Below the pieces are notes generated by a model. That model had not been told where the DNA came from and searched no databases. It saw nothing but the letters and a program-made list of their open reading frames with translations. The translations under genes were made by a program, and so were the position numbers. Shown piece by piece: positions 23,801 to 35,115 of a stretch of DNA of 64,000 nt. Where the stretch lies: contig JAKTNV010000001.1 in assembly GCA_022747635.1 (NCBI GenBank), positions 42,794,446 through 42,858,445 on the forward strand. The letters are read 5' to 3'. This DNA comes from Hetaerina americana. Lineage: Eukaryota; Arthropoda; Insecta; Odonata; Calopterygidae. Within the stretch, counting starts at the first letter, position 1; each line of letters starts with the position of its first letter.

Positions 23801-26435
23801 GTGGAAAAATAAAAGCTATGGAGAAACCAGGCGGAAAACCTCCATATATTACAAAGAAAAATATATAAATATGTCATTGCCTGCACGTTATTTCTTTCAA
23901 ACAATTGACGTTTCGGAGCCTTTGACATCTCAGAAAATTTGGCAGCTGCTGATGGTGAGCTACTCCAGCGAAAATGTCAGAGTAGAGATATTTTCTTCTT
24001 CTGCCTGTAATTTCTTCTTCCGTAGCGTACCCAATAATGAACAGGTAGCATACGTGCGTTTAACTTTATAATTATCTCTTAAATATATACAATTCTATAA
24101 AATCAATTATTACATCTAATATAATTCTTCATGTGTATTATTGCACTTTTTGAAATTTTAAATTTTTGACCCCTGGGTTCTATAGTTATTCAGTGTTAGG
24201 AGAATTTCCCATGTCTAATGTAATGAAAGGACACTGCATAAAATGGAAAATAACGCACCATACGATCAATTATGAACTCTTGTACAGAGGAATTGAGTTT
24301 ACGGGCGGCTTTTATGCATTTTAAAAGGAATTGAAAACATTTCAAATCTTTTATCCACTATTAAACCCTGAATGAAGGATCATGATAAACATCACAGAAA
24401 CTGCCTTTTCCGCATGCACTCAAATTCCCCAAGCCTAATTTCCATGTTAAGTTTTCAATATTCAATAATTAAATTGACTTAATCACACATAGTAATAATA
24501 CAAATAAATGAAATACGAAGCCATCTCATACGAGGAAAACACAAAGAAGCCTAAGTATAAACTTCAAAGGAAATGCGTATCACTAACCCTTCACTATGTT
24601 TTGGTAAGGACACCAAGTGAATTTATCGTGGGAGACGCGAAGTCGTTATGATTAACTATCCCTAATTAGGTTGCTTGGTATTCAGGCATGGTAAAGACAG
24701 AGAGGAGGAGCAAAAGATTAAAGGCGTTTGGCAATGGCATTAGCAGGCTTATGCAGAAAGACGCGGCGGAGTTCATAATTGTAAGCCTCATCCGACAGAT
24801 GACGTACAGCATTTGAAGTACTCTTCAATCGCCCCGACAAGATATTGATCAAAAACAACCTAATAATTATCCACCTCTGTGAATGCAACGCGGTATCCCG
24901 ACGAGGGAAGCTATCACACTTTCTATCTCACAAATTTGATACAGTAGTAATAATGTGTGAATACGCTGAAAAATTGAGATCGATTTTGCATCCTTATCAT
25001 AATCTACAGACCATGAGAAACAAAGTGGATATTTTTAAGTGCAAGCGTCAAACTGAGAATGGTAGTACTTTTGTGTGCCCGTGGTGCTACGGAGCTTGTA
25101 ATCAAAAGACAACAAACAAGGGGATCATGTCTGTGTACGCTCCATCGGTGCGCGCATAGTTATTCCTCAGATCAAACGCGGTGGGACGGCTATAATTAAC
25201 GAAAGATCTTTCCCACTAAATTAAAACCTGATGCTTCAATCAAGGACGAAATTATTACATTGTATGGCGAAATGATCCCTCGTTAACCTCAGATAGCAAA
25301 GAAAATCATCAAGAGATGCCTTGCCCCTGAAACATGATTTCAACTGCATTCAGGCGAAGGACGATTTTACGCACAATATCGCACGCTTTTTAGGTGAGCC
25401 CTCACACATTTGCATTTCAACTGAAATATTTTAGGGAATATTCCATTCACACGAAAAATTGACTTTGGGTGCTGCCTGAATCTGCTTTAGTTACGTACTC
25501 TACTCCATGTTATATAATGTACTAAACTACAACACTTAAGTTGGCTACATAATACCACTCTGATAAGCGGCTATTAAAAGCGAATTACATGGCAATCAAT
25601 ACAAGGAGTTAAGACTCAATCTTGGAACATCATGAGTATAAAGCGGGATGTTTACTAATTATACTGCTTGCATAAACTCTTCGGTTTACTTTACACCCAT
25701 AAAAAAATGCCTTGCTTTAATAATAAAAGTAACTAATAATATTTATTTCATACTTGAGATAATTCGCTGACAAATTGAAATTTTATTAGATAAGCATTGA
25801 GTAGAACAACTTGTATAAGTTAAGGCAAGCATATTCCGGCGTTAGAAATGGTCTAAAGAGGTGGTTTCTCTTTGGAAAACTTTTTTATGGCCATTTTTCC
25901 ACTAAAGTAAGTTGAAAATGATGTTAAATTTTAAAATAATTGCACTAATTTATAGACGATAACAGGTCCTCCAGTAGGTAATTTCATGATTGAGACACAG
26001 CAAGTTTTTAAAAGTAGTGTCGGTCGGGTAATTAACCTTCATTTTGAAATATTTATTCATTTTCATTTATTTAGGCCAAAGTTATTCCCCGGCGGGAGGT
26101 AATGACCGCCTTATTGAATCCGCCCATGCAAAAACTAAGATAAAGGTAACCTTCAACCAAAAAAACATGCAAAGCATCTTTATCTCTTTGAAAAATGACG
26201 ATCCCAGCACGTACCTCAAAAAGCTCTAACATTTTAAAATATTCTCCTGTACAAAAACAACGACCAGTAAATTCTAAGACAATACAAAATCATAGGACCG
26301 CAAAATTATTAGTCAAGAGAGAGTATGGATCACTCATTATTTCAGCAAGTGCAAAACTATATGAACATCGCGCATCCAGGTTTGAGGACCTGTTCCAATC
26401 CTTCTGCACCCTACTCTATTTGAGGTAAGTCTAGC
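23800..26435. other. Mostly AT-rich DNA, no gene seen
   Basis: Nothing identified. A 104-codon frame at 24845-25159 has a CPWC...C arrangement near its end, but no family I recognise and no neighbouring coding signal. Confidence 0.45.
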
Positions 26436-26439
26436 AAGT

Positions 26440-26760
26440 TTACCAAAATCGCCTTAGTCCTACTGATCTACGTATGTAGAGCAGGCGTAAAGTTAATTTT
26501 AAAACCGAGAGTTGAATGTGTGAGCTCAGGGATCCTTTCCACAAAGCCACCACGTCATCGGCAATTATCATCTGTATATTGTGTGCTTTTTCTGAAATCC
26601 CCCGGCCAAAGGTACCCCGAAAAGCCAGATTTTGGCTTCGGGGACAAGCCCACCCGATTAAGTATGCACAAAATTGGTGATTCATTGTACTTACGAATCC
26701 GTGACCTTAGGGTTAGCAGAAGAGCATATTCGCCAGACTAACCCGGTCGAGACGCAGTTC
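26440..26760 (-). repeat. Divergent tRNA-like SINE relic
   Basis: On the minus strand, GGGTTAGTCTGGCGAATATG (complement near 26725-26745) is box A-like and GGTCACGGATTCG (complement near 26694-26706) box B-like. Downstream, GGCTTTTCGGGGTACC (complement near 26614-26629) recalls the TTTTCGGGTACC of the 17.7/58.1-kb SINE body. The rest does not align convincingly, so this is either a diverged member or a related family. Confidence 0.4.
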
Positions 26761-26879
26761 ATAATTTAGTCCGTTAAAGCAAACGAGAGATATTCGCGTT
26801 TAACCTTTATCGAAAGCCCAACTTCTTTGAGATATTGATCGAAATATTTCTCAACACCATTGAGTGCATTTTTTTGTAT

Positions 26880-27420
26880 TAGACTGAAAACCGCGACACC
26901 CTGTCTGCCTTCCTCTCTAGATCCTCCGATCCCTCCCTAGCCCATTCGTCACACTCCTCAATCCAACCATCCACAGATTTCCCCCGCTCTCTCCCACACC
27001 CATCCCACAATCAACCAGCAGCCCCCAGTCCAACGCCCACTTTCCAATCCCAAACCTCATCCCTCTCTCCCTCCCTCCCCCACGCAACAGCGAACTGAGA
27101 TCACCGCGTCTGGATCCACGTGGCATTCTTCTTGATAGAGAAATGAAGACGGAGGCGGCGGTGGCCCGCAGATTGGCTTCCCGGGAGAAAGAATTTTGTT
27201 GCCGGGAGAAGGGCAAATAAATAAGAACTCGACGAAGAAAGGGGAGATGGGCGTGGGCTCTGAGCGAGAGGAGAAGGCTGTGGGAAGAGAAGGGGGACGC
27301 ACTGCCTCCTTGCTAGGATTTTCTTCCATTCTAACCCATTGATTATGTTCACCTTACGTTGCTAGATGCGATCGAGAACGGAAGAAGCCACCAAGGTGGT
27401 GGGGAGGTAGAGGTAATTCA
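26880..27420. other. G+C-rich block 7, pyrimidine then purine tract
   Basis: The + strand is C/T-rich at 26900-27090 and G/A-rich at 27125-27300, the reverse of block 2. ORFs on both strands are low-complexity. No family recognised. Confidence 0.35.
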
Positions 27421-30045
27421 TTGCGTTTACATTCCATGCCGCTTACCCGTTGTACGGGCACACGAATTTCACAGACCATAGCTCGTACACCATTGAATTC
27501 GGAGAGTCTCCTTCTCTCATACCCTCCCACTGAAACTCACAAAAACTTCCACATGCCTAATGACCTCCACACTGACATATTCTATCTAATTCTACGAACA
27601 AGATCCGAGAAATCAATGCAATTAAATAACTTCCTGAGAAATGGGAACTTACTCCGTGACAGTAAGACCCAGCTATAGATTTTCGTTCCTCTTCTGATCA
27701 ATTCTTATCTAGAGCTTTGAAATGCTTTTTTATTCGACGAGCTTATTCATATTTTGGAGCTCTGCCAGTTACCAGGTTATACCCCTGGGAAAATTGGTTG
27801 AACACATAATTATCTGGTCGCCTTTGGAAGATTCTTAGTCGAAATAATCTCTTCGAGTGGTTCTCACTGATTTATTCATAACTTCCTCTCTCCAGTTTAA
27901 CCTCAATATTAATTTTTCTCTCATAATAAGTAGGCAACAGAATCTTAAATTTAAATTTAGCGCACGAAAAATATACCATTGATGCTCCTGAAAAAATGAC
28001 CTCATAATAGCGGGCCTCGTTATATAGTATTCTCCAGCATTTCTACATCACCAGCAAAAGACATTTTTACAAGCAAATGATTTTTCGGCGGGATTTTTCC
28101 AAAATAATTAGAGAAATATTTATTTTTTGAACAAACAAGTCACAAATAAGATGGTGTTTTTAATCCAACAAAGTTCAATTACTATGTTTTATATTCGTGT
28201 ATCGCTACATATGGAGTAGGAAGTACCAGAAGGATAAGCATGTCATGTCTGAGCGAGAAATTCCTCAAAACTCACAGAAAATGTGTACATACGTTCACCT
28301 TAGAAATCCTAAAAAGAACAAAAAACCTAGGCTAAGCCAACATAGTTGAAACCCCCAAAAAATATGCGTTTTTCATTCAACACATTATAATTACGCAGTG
28401 ATTCTATAAAGTTTTCAACTCATTAAAATTACACAGTGGCATTATAAACTTTTCTTTTCAGACAGTAATTTTGTTTGGAGCAGTTTCTTATACATGCGTG
28501 AGTCAACTCTCCATATAATAGTCAAACTTGTTATGTCTTACTTTTTTAAATTAATATTGATGATTTCTAATATCTGATAATGAATAAAATTATAATATCA
28601 TAAAAATAATCATAGTGTAATAATGAAAAAGACAAAAAGATATTACTGTACATCATCAGCACGAAAACCAAAGAGAAAGGTTTCAGACGGGATTCAGACA
28701 AAAGCTTCAGGACTCTGCTTTGAATGAAAAAGGTGGTAGGAGAGATCGTTTCAATTGCTTCTGGAATGAATGAAACAGGTGGAATCAGGTCTGGAGTGAT
28801 GAAAGTCTATCTGCAAAACTTCAAATGCTACCAGTTTTTGTGGGCCGGGAAGGGAGAATTTAGACTTTGAAATGTTATAGTTATGGACACCGCCACCTTA
28901 TCATTCAATTTTAAAATGGGTAAATTCAGGCTTCGCTTGGCGAAAGCGCCTCATAATAAAGAAAATCACTTTATATTTCTACAGACTTACAAAACCATCT
29001 TCAGATCATGAAACAGGCCCTTCAACCTTCAAGTCCAGGACTTGGAGATGGCGTTGTGAGTCGAAACTAATCGTGAAATAAAGAAGGGTATCTGGAACGG
29101 AAACAGCGTTTATCTCATTCAGTCAACGTCATTTAAACTTTTACATGAATGCTCAAGATTCACAAACATTAACAAGAATAAAAAAGACCAGAGAACTATG
29201 TATTAAAAATGCGTTATTATGATTTCCTACTCATTTTTTTATTTTACCCCGCTTTATAGACATATTCAATCTCAATCTGTAGGCAACGAGGACAATGAAA
29301 AATGATAATTTTGATTTAAAAATTAAATATTTTCATAAAATCATGACAGAGTTCTTATTATATGAACTTGAAATGCTGTTCAAACTACGTCCTTTACCCG
29401 GCAAAAGATTTGCTAATTTCCTTTCTTTTAAGGCTTTGAAATTTTAAAAATCAATTTAAAACATCCTATTTTAATTATTCAAGAAAATAAACGTTTATGA
29501 ATCACATGAAAACAATTGACGTATTTTGCATTTGTCTCAATTAAGCCTTTATCATCAAATAGTTGCTCGCCGCATAGGTATTAGCACAATGGAACTAAAT
29601 TAGCACAATGTGCTAAAACGTTTTCACCAATGAAACTTTTTGCAAAATAATTAATGATAATACATAGTCCATCTTCTAAAAATTATTTGCAGTATGACAG
29701 TAATGTGAAAAGTATCAAGCATTCCTTGCTAAGCAAAATTAGAAGAAACACTGCGTAATAGTAATATCTTTTAATAAAATCTTTTTAAAGCTAAGTCATA
29801 ACAAAGTACTAAATTATTTAAGACAATGGCTCATATGTTACTCACCTGAAGAAAAGAAAAAAATGTCTAATTCCACGAGAAATGGGATAAAACAGAACCA
29901 GACGAAGATATTTTGCTTGAAATGTAAAGGTGCGTATTTTACGCAGTTGAATATGATTTAATCTTTAAGGTAGTCCGTTGAAGTACTTTTCCTCGGAGGA
30001 TCACAATTCTATACGAAAAGTGAAAAAGTGACCATTAAATAAATG
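27420..30045. other. AT-rich DNA, no gene seen
   Basis: No recognisable gene, RNA or repeat family. TAGCACAATG occurs twice 27 bases apart near 29580-29620. Confidence 0.5.
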
Positions 30046-30049
30046 TTAA

Positions 30050-30325
30050 TAAATAAATGTTACCTACGCAACGCAGCTATCTACGTCCGTCCTCACCGTT
30101 GTCAATTCTCAATGGAGTTTGCCTCAGCGTGCCTCCGCGGACGTACCCCCCGCGTCACGCCTCCTTCCACCTCCTTCGACTCCCTCGATCTCAAAAGGAA
30201 GAATCAACTCAGAAGTAACCATACTCCGCCGTACAACAGGCAAACAGCGGCCATGGAGGGATTGGGGTTGAGAGTGGACTATTATAGGTGACGGAGGAGA
30301 CGCAAGGTGAGGTTCGGTCATCTTT
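30050..30325. other. G+C-rich block 8
   Basis: A short G+C-rich island, CpG-containing (GCCTCCGCGGACGTACCCCC near 30130-30150). Short ORFs occur on both strands. No recognised family. Confidence 0.35.
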
Positions 30326-31068
30326 ATTTGTATTTTCTGTAGGAAACAACACGCGTAAGTGACTTTTCCATGGATATCGCGAGCAAATATTAAGATAAAA
30401 ATGCATTTTTTGAGAGTACCATATCCAGGGAGAAGATAAAAGGTACAAATTCGCTGGTATCACGGATTTCCCTCGAGTATTTGGAATAAGGGCGCTGGCA
30501 TTTTCCGATATACAACTAGCAAAACTAATATCCTGATACAAACAGAGTACATATATTTCTTTGATGAAGAATTGATACGGATTGTGAACTATGTATGTTT
30601 ATTCGTTTCGCGATCACTTAATATGCATCAGGTAAAATTATTTGCGATCAGACAAATATACTAGCTGTAAGAAAACGTTATCACCAATAGTTTGCATACT
30701 TATTTGATTAATATACATTCGATTACCCTGCTTACTGTAACCTTTCACGCCACAGATGCTCATTATGGAAGTTTCTCAGCGCTTTCGTCAAAATTTTCAA
30801 ATGATATCCTTTAATGCAAGTTATTTATGGACAGGAACTCAAGGGGCGATGTGAACTCACCTATTTGTTTTTCCAACATTTTTTATTGGTTTGAACACCA
30901 AGTTGATAAGATTTACTCTAGTTGTTTCGAAATGAAGCGCAAACGTATGGGCGTGAAATCATACGGGCAAAATGCTTTCATCATAGGTTAGCGTGATGGT
31001 AGGTTTATAAGTATTATTCCCTTTCACTATTTTCGGACATTATTTCTGCATTTATAACGATCAAATTA
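30325..31068. other. AT-rich DNA, no gene seen
   Basis: No recognisable gene or repeat. Confidence 0.5.
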
Positions 31069-31225
31069 TGTGATTTTTCGGCTACCGAAACCATAACCGG
31101 CCCAGGGATAGGAACTGCCCCCCCCCCCTATCCTGATGTGTGGATTTCACACGCCGTCGGGCTTAGTACTGGGTGAAATCTACCATCACCTACCAAACCG
31201 ACCTTGATTACTGTATTTATCATTT
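31069..31225 (+). repeat. SINE body fragment (tRNA head missing)
   Basis: Shares with the 17.7-kb SINE the words ATGTGATTTTTCGGCTACC (31069-31087), CCATAACCGGCCCAGGGAT (31091-31109), TTTCACACGCCGTCGGGCTT (31145-31164) and AGTACTGGGTG, then ACCGACCTTGATTACTGTAT near the 3' end. It contains a C homopolymer at 31118-31128. It begins at the same body position as the 58.15-kb copy. Confidence 0.7.
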
Positions 31226-31229
31226 TTTT

Positions 31230-32240
31230 TAACGATTAAATAAACTTTTGAAATATGAATATGAAAATGCTCAATAGCAATAACTTAAGATTATAATTTC
31301 AGCATTAAAATACGGAAAAACAACATGAATATGCATATTTTATTCATTAACAACCCCAAAATCTGCTCAACGCCTTGCATTCTACTAGCTCATAACGTTC
31401 ATGCTTCATTATAGTGACCTTAAAATTGCTTCACAGATTATATAAATACGAGTATATCAAAACAAAGCAGTACCATAATTCAGTGCCGCGTAATCTTCAC
31501 CTACTGCATAGGACGGGCAGTCAAATAAAAATCTAACACCCGCTCCCATAACCAGTCCTTGTACCAACAAGGACATAACCCAGCAACTGCGTGCGCCTAT
31601 GAGTTATCATAATGCAGTTCTCCTACCACAGCGATGGCAGTATCGATACCTAAAAAGCTATTCTCAAGCTTTTAGCGGACTATGTGTTAAGCCCCAAGTA
31701 TATGCACAGTTAGAGTATTACTTTTAAGTATCCCTCCAAACTATTTCGTGAGCAGTAATTTCCTTTAACCGTATTTCCTTGCACGAAGTCTTTCATCACC
31801 CGTCTCATGCAGAATTCTTCACTTTCTATAGTTCTTTCTTTGCGTGGGTCCTTTCATTACGTTGCTCAAAAGACTACGACCAAAATGTTTCCATTAAAAT
31901 TTATTCTTTCACGAACCTACATCCAGTTTAAGAATAAATCCTTAGCAGCCCCATCAGTCAATTGATGTAGCCATCATTCATCAGTCGCACCGAATTCCGA
32001 GTGACATTTCTTGTGCTTAGTATGCATATTACACATATTTCAGCGCCTCTGGAACATAAAAACATGTAGTTAAAAACTCTGGTTATTGACCATAATTTTC
32101 TCTTTATTCTACTGTTCATCCTCTTCTCGACACAGGCCAGTATTGCTACTAAGTCTTCTTTTCACATTCAAGCAGAGCTAACGTGTAATCGAATAAACTA
32201 AAAATACAAGCGTTTTGAAAGTAATAAGCTCCGGCATCTG
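31230..32240. other. AT-rich DNA, no gene seen
   Basis: No recognisable gene or repeat. Confidence 0.5.
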
Positions 32241-32310
32241 GTCCAAATTGGCTCAGTTAGTTACGGCAGGCTGAGGCCAGATGGTTTGAAACCGGCAAAA
32301 ATTTCACAAA
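32241..32310 (+). repeat. tRNA-like SINE head
   Basis: TGGCTCAGTTAG (32249-32260) matches a tRNA box A and GGTTTGAAACC (32283-32293) a box B, at a spacing usual for a polymerase III internal promoter. No complementary acceptor stem flanks them, so a SINE fragment is more likely than a tRNA gene. The downstream sequence does not match the other SINE bodies here. Confidence 0.5.
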
Positions 32311-33175
32311 CAGAACTTTCAAATCTCCTGCGGTATATTTTGGATACAACGTTCATATTTTTTATGTTCGCTCATCAAACAAAAAACTTTTAATATTTGC
32401 CAAAATCTTTAGGAAAAGCTGCATGACTCCAATCTGTACGCCTACTTTACGTTTTTATGCAATTTAGTTTGTTTGATTTAATTGAATGTTTAGTAACTTA
32501 TTAATATATAAACAAGTTATCCGGATACAATGATTCCCTCTGCTCTAGGTGTATAACCAATAGCTAAAAATGAACATTTATAACAACATCATGAAGTCTC
32601 AACCCGATTTTGGTTGGAACAATATACTTTATAGTCAAATACTCTAATTCAAATGTTACTAAACTGCTGTCAAGCTAATATTTTTTTATATCTATAAATT
32701 ACTAAAGATGCCTCTATTTGCATCTAAATAGGAGGGCAACATCCAAATACCAAAATCACTATCGAAGCGGAGATAATTCTACACGATCAAATCATCAATT
32801 TTTTTCCTTGAAGTCAGTCTAGCAATAAGCAATTAAGAACATTCTGGCAATAATTCTGGAAAAAGCTTGGCTAACAGTCGGAAAACATATATTAAATTAT
32901 GATTAGATGTAGTTATTTCCCTTCCTTCCCTACTTCCACCCATATTTTATCTAACTATATTTATCCCATACTTATGTAACTATTTTATCATGCTATGTGT
33001 ATTAGTAACTTTATCAAAAAATAATGTCATTATGTCCATGCGCGTGCTCAAATTTTAATGCATAGTGAAATGCGTCTCTCAAACTTTCTTATCGATCTCA
33101 GGCACGTGAAACACCATATATTTCCCTTTCTTCGTAATTTGGATTTTTAAACCCCCTACCACTAATACTTTTGCC
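32310..33175. other. AT-rich DNA, no gene seen
   Basis: No recognisable gene or repeat. Confidence 0.5.
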
Positions 33176-33179
33176 TATT

Positions 33180-33485
33180 CTCGCAATAATTATCTCTCTA
33201 CTCCGCCCCCCTCTCCTTCAACCTTGGCCTGCCACGTGCTTGCACCTCCCATGACCCCTTTGCACTTCTCATGTCCCTGCCCCGCCACCAGGACCACCTC
33301 CTCCTCTTCCCCTGAAATCCCGGGGAAGGGGAGGAGGTGGATTCTGCTCTCCCGTGCTGGAGGTTCAGGGCCCACAGGCTAACCGTTCCCCCACTCCAAA
33401 GCAGTAACATCACACCCACGCGACCTTTCCAACTGGAATCATCCCTCTCCCCTGCTCTCCACCTATTCTGCACCCCAAGTAGCAA
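33180..33485. other. G+C-rich block 9, pyrimidine-rich
   Basis: C/T-rich + strand with GAAATCCCGGGGAAGGGGAG near 33313-33333. Two overlapping minus-strand frames of 61 and 96 codons are low-complexity and resemble nothing known. Confidence 0.35.
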
Positions 33486-33489
33486 CAAA

Positions 33490-34048
33490 TAAAACGGCTC
33501 ATGTCTTTAAACTGCTTGCAATCAAGAACTCTCTAATTTTGATAGTCGAGATTGAATCTGTAAATATTACCCTAGCGCTTGTATCAAACAAAGTCAATCC
33601 CGCAAAAGTTGGCTTCCATAGCCAGATTCGTGTCCATAACTAGATTCACGAATGCCATCTAGGCTTGAGTGGTTACAAGAGGATCGATTCATAGGTAAAA
33701 GAAAGGCGCCATTCTAGGAAGTCATAACAGAGCAAAAAACTATGCATATTCCAGGTGATTGATATTCTAACCCGCAATCGTGGGGCTAGGTTAAGGGCTA
33801 TTATATATACCTAATGCTTCAAATACGCAATGATATCCTGAATTTTAAGAACTAGTCCAACTGCAGAAATATTTTATGTCGAGTGTGTAATCTTAAATCA
33901 GTATAATAAGGGTATAAAGATTTTCCAGGTAAAATATAAAGATATAGCAATTGGTACAAGGTAGTAAAGCGGTCCACAAGGAGAAATAGAGATTCAATTA
34001 CTTTTGATCGTTTGACATAACTTATACTAAATGGAGAACTAAAATAAT
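33490..34048. other. AT-rich DNA, no gene seen
   Basis: No recognisable gene or repeat up to the target-site duplication at 34049. Confidence 0.5.
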
Positions 34049-34061
34049 ATCGAACATAGTC
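34049..34061. repeat. Target-site duplication, left (13 bp)
   Basis: ATCGAACATAGTC, repeated exactly at 34614-34626. It marks the left edge of the Penelope-like insertion. Confidence 0.9.
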
Positions 34062-34179
34062 CGTGGATGTCTCCATTTTCCGGGTTCCCGCCGCGTTGGT
34101 TGTCATGGTTGACGACAGTTTCGCCTGGATTCCACCAGGCGTCTTCAGGTCGAAGTGCCGATATCATTTTGGCTGCGCT
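34062..34179. repeat. Left 118-bp inverted repeat arm
   Basis: The reverse complement is identical to 34466-34583. It starts CGTGGATGTC and ends GGCTGCGCT; the sequences diverge immediately inside. Confidence 0.95.
34111..34151 (-). ncRNA. Hammerhead-ribozyme-like motif, left arm of Penelope-like element
   Basis: Minus strand, 5' to 3': stem I GAC, core CTGAAGA, one extra base C, stem II GCCTGG / CCAGGC (6 bp) closing loop TGGAAT, core GAAAC, then GTC (the expected cleavage triplet) and stem I partner GTC. This is the order of a type I hammerhead with a very short stem III (AC/GT). The canonical fold has no extra base between the first core and stem II, so activity is uncertain. Hammerhead motifs are known in the terminal repeats of Penelope-like elements, where they could process the element RNA. 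Confidence 0.65.
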
Positions 34180-34188
34180 TATATAGCC

Positions 34189-34464
34189 CTCGCTCTCTCG
34201 CTGCTGCGTTGTGATTGGTTGGTTTCTGGAACACTCTCTTCCAGGCGTTCGTCAGGTGGTAACCGTCTTCCCGGTTGAAGTTTCTCGGCGTTTTTGTGAT
34301 CTCAATTGATTCTCTAATCAGCCGAGGATAGTATCTTTTTTCCTTGGTGATTATCTCGGCTTCGTCAAATTTGATGTCGTGTCCGGGTTCGCTCCAGGCA
34401 TGCTCGGCGACTGCTGATAGGCTGAATTTCTTATTCTTCGTTGCCCTCTTGGGATAGGCGGAAT
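34189..34464 (-). pseudogene. GIY-YIG endonuclease, C-terminal half (Penelope-like)
   Basis: Open on the minus strand within a 156-codon frame that starts inside the right repeat arm. It reads LSAVAEHAWSEPGHDIKFDE, then KRYYPRLIRESIEI (holding the Glu expected at the metal-binding position of the GIY-YIG fold), then NFNREDGYHLTNAWKRVF. This order (AEH...H.I.F, YW.R...REA.EI, NFNR..G..L...W) is the C-terminal half of the endonuclease joined to Penelope-type reverse transcriptases. The N-terminal half with the GIY and YIG strands and the whole reverse transcriptase are absent, so the copy is non-autonomous although its frame is unbroken. Confidence 0.85.
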
Positions 34465-34465
34465 G

Positions 34466-34583
34466 AGCGCAGCCAAAATGATATCGGCACTTCGACCTGA
34501 AGACGCCTGGTGGAATCCAGGCGAAACTGTCGTCAACCATGACAACCAACGCGGCGGGAACCCGGAAAATGGAGACATCCACG
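34466..34583. repeat. Right 118-bp inverted repeat arm
   Basis: The reverse complement is identical to 34062-34179. It begins AGCGCAGCC and ends GACATCCACG. Confidence 0.95.
34494..34534 (+). ncRNA. Hammerhead-ribozyme-like motif, right arm of Penelope-like element
   Basis: The same 41 bases as the left-arm motif on the opposite strand: GAC 34494-34496, CTGAAGA 34497-34503, extra C 34504, stem II 34505-34510 with 34517-34522, GAAAC 34523-34527, triplet GTC 34529-34531, closing GTC 34532-34534. Because the arms are inverted, each strand of the element carries one such motif. Confidence 0.65.
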
Positions 34584-34613
34584 AATCCTGAACGCCACGG
34601 AAGACTACGATCC

Positions 34614-34626
34614 ATCGAACATAGTC
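34614..34626. repeat. Target-site duplication, right (13 bp)
   Basis: ATCGAACATAGTC, the second exact copy. It marks the right edge of the insertion. Confidence 0.9.
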
Positions 34627-35060
34627 ATTCAATATTTTACTCAAACTTTACACTCTTCAAATTAATGGTTGAAAATTCTTCCACCATTACAAGACAAAAA
34701 AATAAATCTCCTTAATAGTTAGTCCCCTGCCATCAATCAGAAAATAAAAATTAGCATTTAATCTCGTCAAAATTGATGAACGCCCGGCCATGCTTATATT
34801 CCTTAGATGTAAACATTATTATTCCATTCAAATTAAGCAATATCAATCGACAAAGTAATATTTATTCTGAGAGCATCAAGGAGACATTATGATAAAAATC
34901 GCCTCATTATACTTCTTATCTTTTTGTTTTCGATCAGCAACCTGTTTTCCCATTGGACCAAAAACTTTCTCGCCGAAAAAACTAGAATAAAATGAATAAT
35001 ACATGCGAAGTATGCGGAAGCATGACTCAATCAAGGATTTTAGATCTAAAGAGAGACTAA
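34627..35060. other. AT-rich DNA between two elements
   Basis: No recognisable gene or repeat between the Penelope-like insertion and mariner copy 1. Confidence 0.5.
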
Positions 35061-35115
35061 TACTACCTTGATCAAAAATTTCCCGGAATTTATTCAGAAA
35101 ATTAAAAATACAAGT

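Larger units (their letters stand above)
34062..34613 (-). mobile_element. Penelope-like element, short copy with perfect terminal inverted repeats
   Basis: A 552-bp insertion flanked by a 13-bp direct duplication of target, ATCGAACATAGTC, at 34049-34061 and 34614-34626. Its ends are inverted repeats of 118 bp, identical at every position (34062-34179 and 34466-34583). An unmatched 30-bp extension (34584-34613) lies outside the right arm only. Between the arms is the C-terminal half of a GIY-YIG endonuclease on the minus strand. Terminal repeats in inverted orientation, a one-sided extension of this size, heavy 5' truncation and a C-terminal GIY-YIG domain are known features of Penelope-like retroelements. 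Each arm holds a hammerhead-like motif (see separate entries). Arm identity and an exact duplication argue for a fairly recent insertion. Confidence 0.9.

Noticed and set aside
24845..25159. 104-codon ORF with CPWC and a further Cys, considered as a small zinc-binding protein
   Set aside because: It has no recognisable family, no codon bias and no neighbouring exon signal. Two CxxC-like residues alone are not evidence.
34062..34613. Inverted-repeat element considered as a foldback DNA transposon or MITE
   Set aside because: The GIY-YIG sequence between the arms, the 13-bp target duplication and the one-sided extension fit a Penelope-like retroelement better.
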